Below, one piece after another: positions 47,237 through 58,813 of a DNA stretch of 64,000 nt. Position 1 is the first letter of the stretch. The number at the start of each line of letters is the position of its first letter. The notes below the pieces were generated by a model. It was given only the letters and a program-made list of their open reading frames with translations, did no database searches and was not told where the DNA came from. The translations under genes were made by a program, and so were the position numbers. The DNA is from Oopsacas minuta (lineage: Eukaryota > Porifera > Hexactinellida > Lyssacinosida > Leucopsacidae): assembly GCA_024704765.1 (NCBI GenBank), contig JAKMXF010000011.1, forward strand, positions 1-64,000, given 5' to 3'.

Positions 47237-47696
47237 CTTATCACATACCACTTTAATATACGTATCTTTTGTTATTTTGTACTATTATCAGGCACTCACT
47301 ATTTGAAATATGCTTAGTATTAAATCCAATAATATTTTATCTCATGGATTCACATTTTAGTTAATTTTCTCTAACTATAACATTTATTGTAAAAATAAGG
47401 ACTTAAATGCATCCAGGGTCTTCAAAATCGCTTAAGAACAATTTTTAAGTTCACGATTTGGGTGAATAACATCAAATACATGATTATTTGAAATAAAATT
47501 TAATGGACTTAAACGACATCCATGGTCCAAAAAATCGCACTAGTGAACAGGCCTTATTATAACGTAGGTCACGGGCTAATATATTATTTTCCAAATCATG
47601 TGTACGTTGTTGTGTTAAGATTTTAAGTCATTTCAGTGGCTTTTGCCAAAATTATGGGCTTTTATCTGTGGGACAGAACTTATGGGCCACCCTGTA

Positions 47697-48585
47697 TGTA
47701 GAGACCTGCTATTACTGAGGCAACAAAGTATGCTTAAACTGATTTGGCATTTTGAAATTTCTCTAAGGTAAATTTATTTGTTGTTTTTATGACTATTAGA
47801 GTAACCAACTAGTTTAAATCTGAAAATTTACGTAGAGACCTGCTCGGATGTTCCACATAGTAGGAGAAGGGTTACAGGTTGTATAAAGTATTTCCATATA
47901 ACAACGCTTTCGAGGGCGTCTCATTCATTTATCAACTCGAAGACAATCTTGTTCTTGAGATGTTGTAGGACACAATCCAAGTGAGGTGAAGGCTTGGGAA
48001 ATCCCTGGAGAAGTTGGACCAACTGCTGTCTGAGATGTAGATTCAGTTTTAGGGGGCAATTGTACGGTTGGCTATTAGCAGTAAGTTATGCCAGGCTTCC
48101 CAACTCTTCCAATTATTTTTGAATTCCAAAGCAATGAATTTAGCGCGATAGGATTCACTTCTAAAATTTAATTGACACAATGTACAAGTACTCCCAGGTT
48201 TGGTGAATCCAAGTGTAAGACTCAATAACGTTATGAAATATAACGAGGCCCCGGTTAAATCTTAACCCGAGCACCGTTCTGGTTATCGACGGCCCTCACG
48301 CAAGACCTGGAAACTAGGCACTAAGAATAATGTGAAGTTGGCACGAAAACAAATCGAGCACACTTTAACATATTATCTTTGATAGTGTTCTCTTCTACAA
48401 ATATGCCGAAATTATTTTCGAGCCAAAACGCATAGATATTGAAATATACTGTCACTCTGTTTATTAGTTAAACTGGTTACATATCTCAGGCTTATCTTTC
48501 TGAATCTGCACGCATGACCACAATAATATACTGCTGTACTTTTTCTCACTAGGCTTCAATACATTAAGGTCGACAGGATGTGAAT
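47697..48585. other. spacer with a second MULE-type fragment
   Basis: The right flank of the DD37D insertion (GTAGAGACCTGCT, seen twice at 47699 and 47833) belongs to the dispersed repeat. It is followed by the fragment at 47880-48370 and about 200 blank bases. Confidence 0.5.
47880..48370 (-). pseudogene. MULE N-terminal fragment
   Basis: It runs parallel, in the same orientation, to two blocks of the MULE at 38294-40460: 47903-48050 against 39533-39690 (GAGATGTTGTAGGA, CAAGTGAGGTG, GAAATCCCTG) and 48324-48365 against 40420-40455 (AATGTGAAGTTGG). On the minus strand it reads CTLCQLNFRSESYRAKFIAL, a C-x2-C-containing stretch similar to the zinc-finger-like N-terminus of such transposases. 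No catalytic region is present. Confidence 0.55.
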
Positions 48586-50370
48586 TCTTTACCACATGTC
48601 TCGAGAAATATATATGATAGAGCTTAAGAATGTATTTATGACATATAGGAATATGGTATTGATATATGCATTACAATGTCTAAAATATGATTTCTCATCA
48701 TCTGGCTTCGCAAGAGCTATTCCTAGAACGAAAAAGGCTGCTTTCTAAACTGTCTTTTAACCATGTTCTCTGTATTTTAGTGCTTGACAGTTCTATATAA
48801 TGACAGAGAGGAATAGTTTATTTGAAAATAATAGTTGATATAATTGGAATGTGAACACATTCCTGTGTTGCCAAGTGAACCTGTTTTCATTTGATTAAGC
48901 TATAACTCAAAAACTATTAGTGCTATGGTTCTAAACTGTATGCCAGTAGTCTGTATTTGATATACTTTTTCTTGATACTTTTTGAGATATTTTGACATGT
49001 GGTATATATACAGTTAAGGGACAAAAGTATTCGATCACACAAATATATTGTCATAAATTGTATACTCTTTCCCGCTCCTATATACTGTATAGTCTATATT
49101 CGTAGCTGCAATCTAGTAATTTGCATAGAATAACATGTTTTTCAAGAATTTCAAAAAAATATTCTCGATTTACACTTTTTGATGGTGTTAATTATTAATA
49201 ATTATTAGATAATTATTGATAATCAAAATATGTGGTAATTCAAAACCTATTAAGAATCTATAATTTCTGACTTGATATTTGAATTCTACTTAGGCGAGTT
49301 ACCCCAGATTCAAATTTCCAATCGTATTGAACAATTTTTACCAAAGTTATAGAAGAATTTCAATTTGTGCCACTTGTTGCAAAAAGTGACACCGGTGGCA
49401 GGAAAAAGCGCCATTACAAGGAAATCAACTAGGGTTAGGAGGAATAAGTCATAGTAATATTTTCGAATTATATGACTATGCTAACCCTTGAATTACAAAA
49501 TAACCTCTTGGTAACGGCCACTTGTGCCCCTTGGGCAAAAGGTGGCACAAATGGCACAAATTGAAATTCATCTATAACTCTGGCAAAAATTGTTCAATCC
49601 CATTGAAAATTTAATCTGGGGTAACTCGCCTAAGTATAATCCAAATATCAAGTCAGAAATTATAGATTCTTAATAGGTTTTGAATTACCACATATTTTGA
49701 TTATCAATAATTATCTAATAATTATTAATAATTAACACCTTCAAAAAGTGTAAATCGAAAATATTTTTTTGAAATTCTTGAAAAACATGTTATTCTATGC
49801 AAATTACTAGATTGCAGCTACGAATATAGACTGTACAATATATAGGAACGGGAAAGAGTATACAATTTATGACGATGTATTTGTGTGGTCGAATACTTTT
49901 GTCCCTTAACTGTATGGTAGTCATATAATATATGAAAAATGTCAATATATCTCAAGTATTAACTGAAATCAAATGAAATATACTACTAGTAAAAAGAAAG
50001 TTGACTATTACGAACAATTGGTATAAAGTTGAGAGCCATAGCATTCATAGTTTTTGAGTTATAGCTTAAATAAATGAAAACAGGTTCCCTTGTCAACAAC
50101 AGGAATGTGTTCACATTCCATTCATATCAACTATTGTTTTCAAATATACTTTTCGCCTCTGTCATTATATAAAACTATCAAGCACTAAAATACTGAGAAC
50201 ATGGTTTAAATATAGTTTTAAAAGCAACTTTTTCGTTCTAAAAATAGCTCTTGCGAAACCACTAGATGAGAAATCATATTTCACAATAGAAATACATGCT
50301 TCGCTATCATATCCCTATTTGTCATTAATACATACCTCTACTCTAAAACATATATTTCTGGAGATATGTA
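48586..50370. repeat. outer foldback with a second foldback in its loop
   Basis: The left arm (about 48586-49008) matches the complement of the right arm (about 49915-50370) throughout: AATATGATTTCTCATC, GCAAGAGCTATT, TTTTAGTGCTTGA, GGAATGTGAACACATTCCTG, TTAAGCTATAACTCAAAAAC. Some bases and short gaps differ. The loop is occupied by a TA-flanked element (49011-49912) that is itself a foldback. Confidence 0.85.
49011..49912. mobile_element. 902-bp foldback MITE with ~380-bp arms
   Basis: The ends are CAGTTAAGGGACAAAAGTAT and its inverse, flanked by TA (49009-49010, 49913-49914). The arms remain almost identical inward for about 380 bp (TTTGCATAGAATAACATGTT, GATAATTATTGATAATCAAA, CTTAGGCGAGTTACCCCAGA) and meet around a short unique centre with GTGGCA/TGCCAC-type repeats. 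The TA target and the CAGTT start suggest mobilisation by a Tc1/mariner-type transposase. Confidence 0.92.
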
Positions 50371-51793
50371 ATGTTGGCCCTCCCGTTTACATGCCTTCTC
50401 GGTGACATACATAGTATTATATTTTATGTAGGCCGTAGGCCATGCTGCACCATTTTGTATGCTACTTACGTCACGGGTCCCCGAACATTTGACTGCATAA
50501 GAGGGAATAGAGGCATTTATGAAGAAAATAATTATGTACACTCATCTTGATATTTGGCCGTTTAGGAGGTCGAGCCTTATTACTTCTCTTAGAATGAAAA
50601 TTTGTAATGTAAAATATACACGAGTTGTATTTACTATTTATTCATTCATCAGTTTACACCAAAGAATTCTTCATGCATGCTAGTACAGTTGCCAGGAAAA
50701 GTATTCAAAAATATTTCTATTAATGCTATAGGCAATTGAATTTGAATATATACAGATTGTGATTTGCCTTTGATGACTATGGAAAGTTACCTGTAATATT
50801 CTTATATTAGACATTTCATAAAATTTGACATCAAAGAATAAATATGTGCTTAGTAATAGTCAATGGTTATGCGTTATTCTAACTTTCTTAAGTGCTACTA
50901 AGAGATTGTTATTACGTCACTTTTTTTAGAATCCTTAACGGAATAACTGCCCAACTTCTCATACCATCGCAATACATTATGAATACTCTTACTAATGTGA
51001 AACTCACTGGATACTTGTTTTGTAACATTCATGGAATGTTTTAGCATACTATCCAAAATCTTTATTTTCTACAAAATACACAATACAATAATTCTGGTAA
51101 AATGCGCCGTTTCTACAATATAGAAATCACTTTGTCATTTGTTATATTGGTTAACTTAGCCCTAGGCTAAAGTCAACGGGTTACTATTCGGCCGTAGAAA
51201 GCTATATCGTAATCTAGACACAACAGGCCTATATTTTAACTACTAAATTTATCACAAAATAATTTATGAAATACTAAATGGCTCCAAATGGTGCTGACCA
51301 AAGAATTTGTAAACCAATATCATTTAGCCCCTTTACTTGACATTGCTCAAATTTTTTGTGATGATACACTTGAACATACTTTAGATAGTACACAGCAAGA
51401 GTTTAAGGTAAATCTAAATCTATACCCTCAACACTATGATGGGGTGCAACAGTCGAAAAATCAGTTTTGATCTTAATTTCACTTTGAGGCACCATAGCTG
51501 TTAAATGAAGAATATATACTGTTTTGGTGAGAAATTCGATAAGCTAGAAGAGAAACTTCCCAGAATCATGGCACGTCGGAGAAATTACAGCCCCTGGCGC
51601 CATAATTTGTCTCGGGCCACATTTGTGCTTCCTACTTATATATTTAAGTAACACAGTATAAATATTTATCACAAACATTTCTAGTACAAATAAAGTGAAG
51701 GTTGAGTCAATTTAAATCATTTTATTTCTTTTCTGGCCTTTCTTGAAGCAAATATGTCAATAAGCTTAGCAAAATTTCACTTGCCTTGACAAA
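50371..51793. other. no gene recognised
   Basis: AT-rich spacer. The frames at 50338-50541 (minus) and 51288-51470 (plus) have no motif I recognise. A GC-richer patch at 51580-51620 (ACAGCCCCTGGCGCCATAAT) could be the terminus of the ZMYM1-type hAT that follows, but no partner was found. Confidence 0.35.
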
Positions 51794-52340
51794 TCATTTC
51801 AATGCTAAATTTTGCAGATCATTCAGTCTCTCTTGACTCATAGCATTCCATAGAAAGTATTTGATCAATTTTAGTTTGCTGAACGAACGTTCAGCGGATG
51901 CCATAGTAACAAGAAGGGAATGGAATATAATGAGAACAATGCACACATTTGGAAACAAAAATCAAATTTCAAATTTGGAATTACATTAAATAGTTCCAAA
52001 AGACCATGAGATGTTGGATTAAAGTTTGCAGTATGAATTCTTCTTAGATTAATCAATAAATTCTGAAAATCGTCCAGGATGCTAAAATTCTACTAAGTTT
52101 CATACAAGCAATGTGGATTTCTTGATCTCCCAATTCCATATAACGCCAAAGAAAACCGAACAGTATATAAATAGTATTCACAGCATTGTATCCTTTTAGT
52201 AACCCTTGCAATATTGAATCAATTATGTTAAGAAAAAACTTCATGCTTAAATTGAGTTCCATAATCCTCCATTATTCCTCTTCAGTTTCTGCGTACAATC
52301 TCTTTCGTTTTTCCTACGAATTTCGGGAAAAGAGGAATGA
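51794..52340 (-). pseudogene. hAT transposase C-terminus, ZMYM1 type
   Basis: Reading leftward: KRLYAETEEE (about 52300), LSMKFFLNIIDSILQGLLKG, LWRYMELGDQEIHIACMKLS, then NPTSHGLLELFNVIPNLKFD. The terminal dimerisation signature MASAERSFSKLKLIKYFLWN and SQERLNDLQNLALK follows, with the stop at 51794-51796. This is the conserved C-terminal half of hAT transposases related to zinc finger MYM-type protein 1. Frame changes occur near 52060 and 51905. The N-terminal TTF-type zinc finger and first catalytic residues are missing, so the element is truncated. Confidence 0.78.
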
Positions 52341-52454
52341 ATATTCATGCTGTAGGCAACAAGCCTAAATTATTGAACTATTGACGACCAGATGTCTCAC
52401 AGTGTTTCAAATGAGTAATGAGATTATTTAGGTTCTGTATTTCGATGTCGATAG

Positions 52455-54660
52455 TTGCAGAATGACCATGAAGTTGAGGGTTTTAAATCTGGTAATTTAG
52501 CTCATTTAAAATCTCAAGACTGTTTGAGGAAGGTAAAATCAGAAATTAAATCCAAAGATACATTTTCTTATATCTATACAGAAGATGTAGCAGCCACTCA
52601 ACAATATTTTAGGTATTTGTTACCGGATTCTCGTATTCCAGGTTATGTTCCATATTTCGTACAAGATCCCTTCATAGGTCATATGTTTACTTCGTAACAA
52701 ATCTACTTGCAGAAACTTATTCTGAATAAGCCTATCATTTTAAATTTAGATGTAACATTTTCTTTGATTAGTAAACCATCTACCTGTGTTAATAAACTAT
52801 TTTATTATGCTCTGACAATGCAACATCCAAAGATGCTAATAGTCCAGTTCCTGTGGCAGAGATGATAAGTAGTGAACATGGGACTGCAGAAATATAACAT
52901 TTTAAAATATATGGTGGTAAATATTATGTTAGTTTTATATCCAGAGATTCGAATACAAAACGTTGAAATGGACTATAGTGGGCGATGATACATAGTACTT
53001 GTTTGGCATTTAATAAGTTCCCTATTTTACGTTATCTCCAAAATTGTTGAAATTTGCAATAGGTGGTGAAAATTTGAATCTTCCCAAAATTTTGCATGTT
53101 TGCTAAGCACATGTAATGCGTAAGATTAGTTATAATTTACATAAAAGTTTAAACTTGAGAAGAAACTAAAGCAAGTGATGTTACATGTTTTTGGTCGTAG
53201 GTCAACGAGTAAAATATTCACGAAGTTGGTAATTTATTTGAATTGTTTTGTTTCATTTTATATTTTGAAATACAACTCAATTTTACAAAACCAAATTAAT
53301 TGAACTAGAAAATTGTGTTATAGGAGAATATATTATTGGTAATGACATTTCAGAAGAGCTTGAAGATGATAGCAATAATTAAAATGCAGTTACGTATAAA
53401 GAAATGTCCCCTTTCGGTAAACATTACGAACAGATAATTTAAAATCTAAATCTCAAATTCATGATATCGAGAAAATTTCCAAGGTTAAAGATTTTATTAA
53501 TTCACATTTTTCTAGCATAATATAATTTTGTTAACTTATTACATGCCATTGATACCCTTGTGGAGTGGAATTATTTTGTTTTAGAATATGTGGTGACAAA
53601 GACACCACTGTTACAGACAGCAACGCTAGTGTAGAAAGTGGTTTAGGATAGTAAACATAGTATTTTAATTACGAAATTAGGTTAAAGGCCGCAGATTTAA
53701 TCGGATTGATATACGTTAATATAGTTGACAGGATTGCTACATTCATGTTCGCTTTACAACATTAGCAAGTATATTATTTAAACAACAGGAAAAATGTTGT
53801 GGCAAAAGAGGATGGTTGCAAGAGGAGTGGTCCAAAAGGAAAGACCAAATTTAGGTATATTACGCCTTTAGATTAAAACTTTCAAAGGCATTTGCAAGTT
53901 ATAAATCGAAATATAACCATTAGATAGTCAACAAAAGCCGTTAGCAAGTACAGAAATCAAATGTCCAGTTAAGTCTGTGTGTGAGCATAATAAATACCCA
54001 GAGGAAGTTCAAATATTAGTTTACTAAGGATGTTGAAATATTTTCCGATTTAGACCTTATAGACTTGGGTGAACTAGAATCTAAATTTCAGAGATTCCAA
54101 CACATTACTTATAAGGGAAGAAATGTTATTTGTGAAAGCTTGAACTTAAAATTGTATAATTCACTAGCTTCTTCCAGAAAAGAAATACCACTAAATTCCA
54201 ATTTCCGCGAATACTATCCTTCTAAAATGTTACATGTTACTGGAGATGGTAATTATGTATTTTCTTCACTGGCATTTAGGATGACAAGTACGAATAATTT
54301 CCATCAAATTCGATCACTTATTACAGATAATATGGTTGGAAAGTTGAAAGAACCCTGTAATAAATTTATCAAAAACAAATTCCACGATCAGTAATTAATT
54401 ACAAAAATGTTAGTGACTATACCATTAAAACGAATACGCGTAAGAACACAACTTTGGGAACTGACGTGGAAATATTTGCGGTAGCTTTGTTATTGTAAAC
54501 AGAAGTTTGGATTTTACTGCAACTTGGAAACAAGTGGATGTTCTTTTTAAAATGTATAATGTGGTTAGTGCTCTAGAATCACCTCCAGCAAATCCTTAAG
54601 CCTCAATATATTTAAATCACAATGGGGTTCATTATGAACCCATTTTAAAGGTAGATAAAG
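52455..54660 (+). pseudogene. DDE transposase fused to an OTU protease domain, decayed
   Basis: The 5' block (52455-52697) reads DSRIPGYVPYFVQDPFIGHM. It is followed in other frames by ILNLDVTFSLISKPSTC with a likely first catalytic Asp and by PVPVAEMISSEHGTAE. After a degraded stretch, TVTDSNASVESG (about 53610) carries a likely Glu, then CCGKRGWLQEEWSKRKDQI. An OTU-type cysteine-protease domain starts near 54065: MLHVTGDGNYVFSSLAFRMT, HQIRSLITDNMVGKLKEPCN, and a distal NHNGVHYEPIL (about 54620). The OTU catalytic loop is normally D-G-N-C; here the Cys is Tyr, while the distal His region is kept. Mutator-like transposases carrying OTU domains are known from animals. Many stops show it is dead. 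The hAT at 54742 lies just downstream. Confidence 0.72.
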
Positions 54661-55111
54661 CTGTTTTGTCTAAGACTACACCCCAGTGAGAATATGCCGA
54701 CTTCAATATGTATTCATATTCGGATCATGGATACTGTAGAGTAGTGTTTCTCAAAGTGGGCCGTAGAGCCCCCTGGAAGGCACTGAAAGGGGGGGAGGGG
54801 GCGGCAGCGCAGCAAGGGGTGCTGGGGGACGCTATAGGTCATAGAAAGCGAGACAGAAATACGACCTGACGTAAAAAAAGTGGTATCATATTCCTCATTA
54901 TACATTAACAATAGGTGCTAACAAGTACTTCAATTATCAAAGCCATTTACAGTGATAATACTCTTGGTGATTGTTAACAACAGCTAATCCTTAAAAATGA
55001 ATGAAGAATTCTTGGGAAACGTGAATAAGACCGAATTGTGTTTTGACTAGATTAGCATTTAAGTATGCTCGTTCGGATAACTGGGGTGGTAGTAGATTGG
55101 ACTTCGTTGGA

Positions 55112-55216
55112 TCTGTCTCAGGCTTTTATTCCAGTCTTGAATAAAATTCCGTCATATTCCAGTCTTGAATACAATTCGGTCTTACTCCATTCGGACTTGT
55201 TCCAGTCTTGGAAAAA
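55112..55216. repeat. short degenerate tandem repeat in the hAT leader
   Basis: TTCCAGTCTTGAATA-AATTC occurs twice in a row (from about 55130 and 55157), and TTCCAGTCTTGG once more at 55199, upstream of the transposase frame. Confidence 0.6.
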
Positions 55217-55420
55217 TAAAATTTCATACTATAAATTCAGTCTTAATCAGTCAACCCGAATTCTTTTCTTACAATGTCTATGGCTTTCCTAATCGAAATA
55301 TAATTATCAATGTTCTTCAAACAAATATAACTTCGTAATAGTAAGTACTCTGTTTAATTTCACTATAAATACATACGTAGAAATCTAAACCGAAAGGAAT
55401 TGATAAACTCGATTGAAGAA

Positions 55421-57167
55421 ATGAATAGTAAAAAGAAGTATAGACAGTATAGTGCTGATTATATCAAATACGGATTAGTTAAATCTCCTTCCAAAGAACA
55501 ACTCCCAATGTGTTTGTTGTCGAACAAGTTTTTTCTAATGAGCGAATGAAGCCATCGAGAGTGATTGATCATCTGAAATCGCGTCACAGTGATAAGGTAG
55601 AGAAAGATGTGCAATTCTTCATTAAATTGAGAGACAGCCGCAAAAACAATGGGCGGAATCTTTGGAAGAATAGATTGACAAAGCATTGATGGTTTGGTTT
55701 CCTCCTATAACATTTCGTTACTAGTTGCAAAATCTGAAAGCTACAAACAATTGCTGAAAAATTCATTCTACCTGCAAAACAGGAAACAGTTACAACTGTT
55801 ATGCATTCAGATGGGCGAAGTGTGATTAAGTACATTCGGTTAAGCTGTGATACTGTGGCTAGGAGAATAAATTTGATGGCTAGTGATGTTGAGAAAACCC
55901 TATACAGTACTTAAAAACAACGGAATTTTCTCTTCAAATTGACGAATCCACATTGCCAGCTAACGAAGCACTGCTCGTTGCATATGTCCGATATATTCTC
56001 GATGGAATAATGGTTGAAGAAATTATATTTGCTAGCAAAGTCGTGAAAAATTTCTTTCAGAAAAAGGAAATTCCCATGAATAATATCATTGCTTGTGCAA
56101 CAGATGTGGCGCCAGCTATGGTTGGTAGATATCGTGGTTTCATTTCGTACTTGAAAAAGGCTGTGTCTGAGGTTTTTGCTATTCATTGCATCGTCCATCG
56201 AGAACATTTGGTAGCAAAACATCTAAGTGGTCGCTTGCACAACTCAATGCATATCGTCATTACCGTTATCAATAATCAAAGCTTCCGCACACAGCGAAAG
56301 ATATTTCGCCGGACATGTCACGAAAACCAAACAGAATTTGAACGTCTGCTTTTGCACACAAAAGTGAGGTGGCTCTCAAAAGGAAAGTGTTTCAGTCGGT
56401 TCTACAGCCATTTCGACACCATTTTAGAATTTTTAGAGGAAGAGAACCGCAGTTAATGCAGTTTGTCAGTGCAGCGAAATCAGATGAAGCTTACTTGACT
56501 GACATTTTTGATAAGTTCAAAGCAATGATCTTGCAACTACAAGACAATTTATTCACTCTGGTCAAGTGCAAAACTGCTGTCAGCTCCTTCATAGGGAAAC
56601 TAAAGTTATTTAAACAAAATATCGGTCGACGAGAATTTTACCAGTTTCCTCATCTAGACTCCAAATTTCAGATGACGATTTACTAGCATATTGTTAACAT
56701 CTTGAAGTACTGAAAGCGGATACGATCAAGCGGTTCACTGACTTTTTGGAACTTGAACCCGCTCATTGGTTAATTAACTCTATCTTTTTGGATGCCCCAA
56801 CAGTTCCACTCTATTTGCAGGAAGAGCTGATGGACTTGCAAAGTGATTGCGAGGAAAAAGCTCATTTTACACTGATGGGGTATGAACGATTTCGGATTGC
56901 AATCACAAGACGAAATACATTTTCCAATTTGTGGAAAGTAGCAAAACTGCTTGTTCTGGCGTTCCGACATCATATCTCGTTGAGAGAGGTTTTAGTGCAG
57001 TCGTTCAATTACTAACGAAGCAAAGAAACAGACTAGATATTTCTCAATGCGAAGATTTGAGATTGTCGCTAACTGATATGAAACCAGATGTAAATGGGAT
57101 TATCAACGAACATCACGCTCAAGTACACCCTTCTCATAAATTGATGACTACTATTTATTATCGTTAA
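55421..57167 (+). pseudogene. ZBED5-like hAT transposase, several breaks
   Basis: Starts at the ATG at 55421 (MNSKKKYRQYSADYIKYG). A BED zinc finger follows across a frame change: LPMCLLSNKVFS, where the usual second Cys is Ser, then RVIDHLKSRHSDKVEKD with the two His. The 167-codon block 55953-56456 has MPANEALLVAYVRYILDG, CATDVAPAMVGRYRGFISYL (second catalytic Asp region), HCIVHREHLVAKHL and LLHTKVRWLSKGKCFSRF. After further frame changes the C-terminus gives PTSYLVERGFSAVVQLLTKQ, the dimerisation segment with the catalytic-Glu context, and ends in HAQVHPSH and KLMTTIYYR at 57167. The order and spacing are those of ZBED5/SCAND3-like transposases. Confidence 0.87.
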
Positions 57168-57278
57168 ACAAATACGAGTGGTAAAAATATTTAGACTTTC
57201 TGGAGGGGGGCGGTATCGAGGCAATATTGTTGACAAGGGGCGTTGTCCGAATAAATTTTGAGAAACATTGCTGTAAAG

Positions 57279-58813
57279 TATTAATTTTCTACATGTACAC
57301 CTGATGAGGGCCAAAATATCAGGATAGGTAAATCTATGAGGTTTCACATGTTGAGTTAGATGATTTTACTTTTCTGAATCTCATTAGATGTAATAGACTG
57401 TGCAAATTATCCCTTTCGTGAACCATGATCCTAATATGAATCCTATTTTGAGGAGGTATTTTATCACTGGAGGTTGTTTTCATTAATGGTACATGTGTAA
57501 TATATATTAGATAATGAAAACATTGATTCATAGATTTTTTTAGTACTTACATTCTTATGGCAAGTGTGAATGAAGAGCAGGCCTTATCGATGCACACTAC
57601 ATCTGCGGATTTAATTTTTATCCCATTATTTAATAGTTCCGTTTGCTATAAACACATATATATGTATAAATAAGGTCTGTACAAAGTACAGAACATAATT
57701 TGGCTTCCGGGAACCAGTTGCAGCATCTCAGGATTGGCGGATGAGATATCACATTTTCTGTATATGTTATTGATTAATGAGGTAAATGATAGAGTGTTCT
57801 CCTAGTTGACAGACTTGTCTTTCTTCTTAATTATTCAGTTTTAAATATTTACATTGTTGAAACGTGGTTCATGCATGTTAAATCAACTTTTGAAAGTGTA
57901 ATACGCAAGAGGTATGTTTCCCTGTAATATATGTAAATTCAGGTATTTATAAATCAAGAAAGCATACAGCGCAAAGTTATATGTTTCTGATTGTGTATAA
58001 TCAGACACGAAGAAATTTCGTGCAGTAGCATGAATTGGATTCATTTGTTGCAGAATTAATAAGATAAAATTACTATATTTGTATTTTAGGAATAAATGGT
58101 TGGTATTTATGGTTGTTTTAACTTATGGATTAAAATAGCTCTGTATACTAAGTATATCTAAATTTATCTCTTCGAACCATCTTGAGGAAGAAATTATATA
58201 CTATGAGACAGGTATATAATACTATATTTTCTGACTATCTGTATAAATTTATTCTGGTATTACTTGTGTAATGTATATCAACTAATTTTGGGTGTAAGTT
58301 AATATTGAATATTATCTGTATAAATGTATATCGGATAATACTTGTATAATTCTATACCAGAAATTACCTGTGTAAAATGTGGGTATAATTTTTAATGTCT
58401 ACAGTATTGTATCCACATAATGTTCAGTATCAAATAAAATGGAGTATTGAATATCGTTTTTAGCATTTACACCTTCAGATTTACAATAATGAACAATTGA
58501 GATTTGGATTCTAGAGCTTGAAGCTGAATTATGTTCCTACAGATATTTATGACAAAATACTTCCATTTGGATAATATAATTAGTAAACACTACATAATTA
58601 TACCGATTGGTTGATGGTTTTGAATTTAGAATAAAATATTAGAAGAAAGGTAAATGGAACCACCAAGTAGCGTGACTCTGCTTCTCTCATTCCTTGATAT
58701 AACAACATTCTTAAGTCATTACTTCTGAAACATATATTTTTGTAACTGGTTCAAATTATCTTTTGTAATTTTTTTAATTAAATAAATATATATACTTCCA
58801 ACACATTTTAGTA
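57279..58813. other. no gene recognised
   Basis: AT-rich spacer. Around 58190-58390 a loosely repeated pattern (ACTTGTGTAATGTATAT, ACTTGTATAATTCTATA, ACCTGTGTAAAATG, ATCTGTATAAAT) suggests a decayed tandem array with a period near 50-60 bases. No coding motif is seen. Confidence 0.4.

Larger units (their letters stand above)
43949..47573 (+). mobile_element. full-length P-like transposon with long terminal repeats
   Basis: It starts CGTGACCTACGTTATAATAA and ends with the same sequence inverted, flanked by GGCTAAT at 43942-43948 and 47574-47580. A 7-bp match is visible; P elements usually make 8 bp. The inverted repeats stay nearly identical for about 150-160 bp, far longer than the 31 bp of the Drosophila P element. 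Length is 3625 bp. Confidence 0.92.
42759..47694 (+). mobile_element. DD37D Tc1/mariner-type transposon split by a P-like element
   Basis: The left end CAGGGTGGTCCATAAGTTCT pairs with the complement of the right end CAGGGTGGCCCATAAGTTCT, with TA at 42757-42758 and 47695-47696. Removing the inserted P-like element (43949-47573) and its 7-bp duplication leaves about 1.30 kb, the normal size. Confidence 0.9.
54742..57270 (+). mobile_element. hAT transposon, ZBED5-like
   Basis: The left end TAGTGTTTCTCAAAGTGGGC pairs with the complement of the right end CAATGTTTCTCAAAATTTAT, the CAGTGTTTCTCAAA-type terminus of many hAT elements. The flanks are CTGTAGAG (54734-54741) and CTGTAAAG (57271-57278), an 8-bp duplication with one mismatch. 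Length is 2529 bp. A G-rich block at 54788-54840 lies just inside the left end. Confidence 0.9.
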
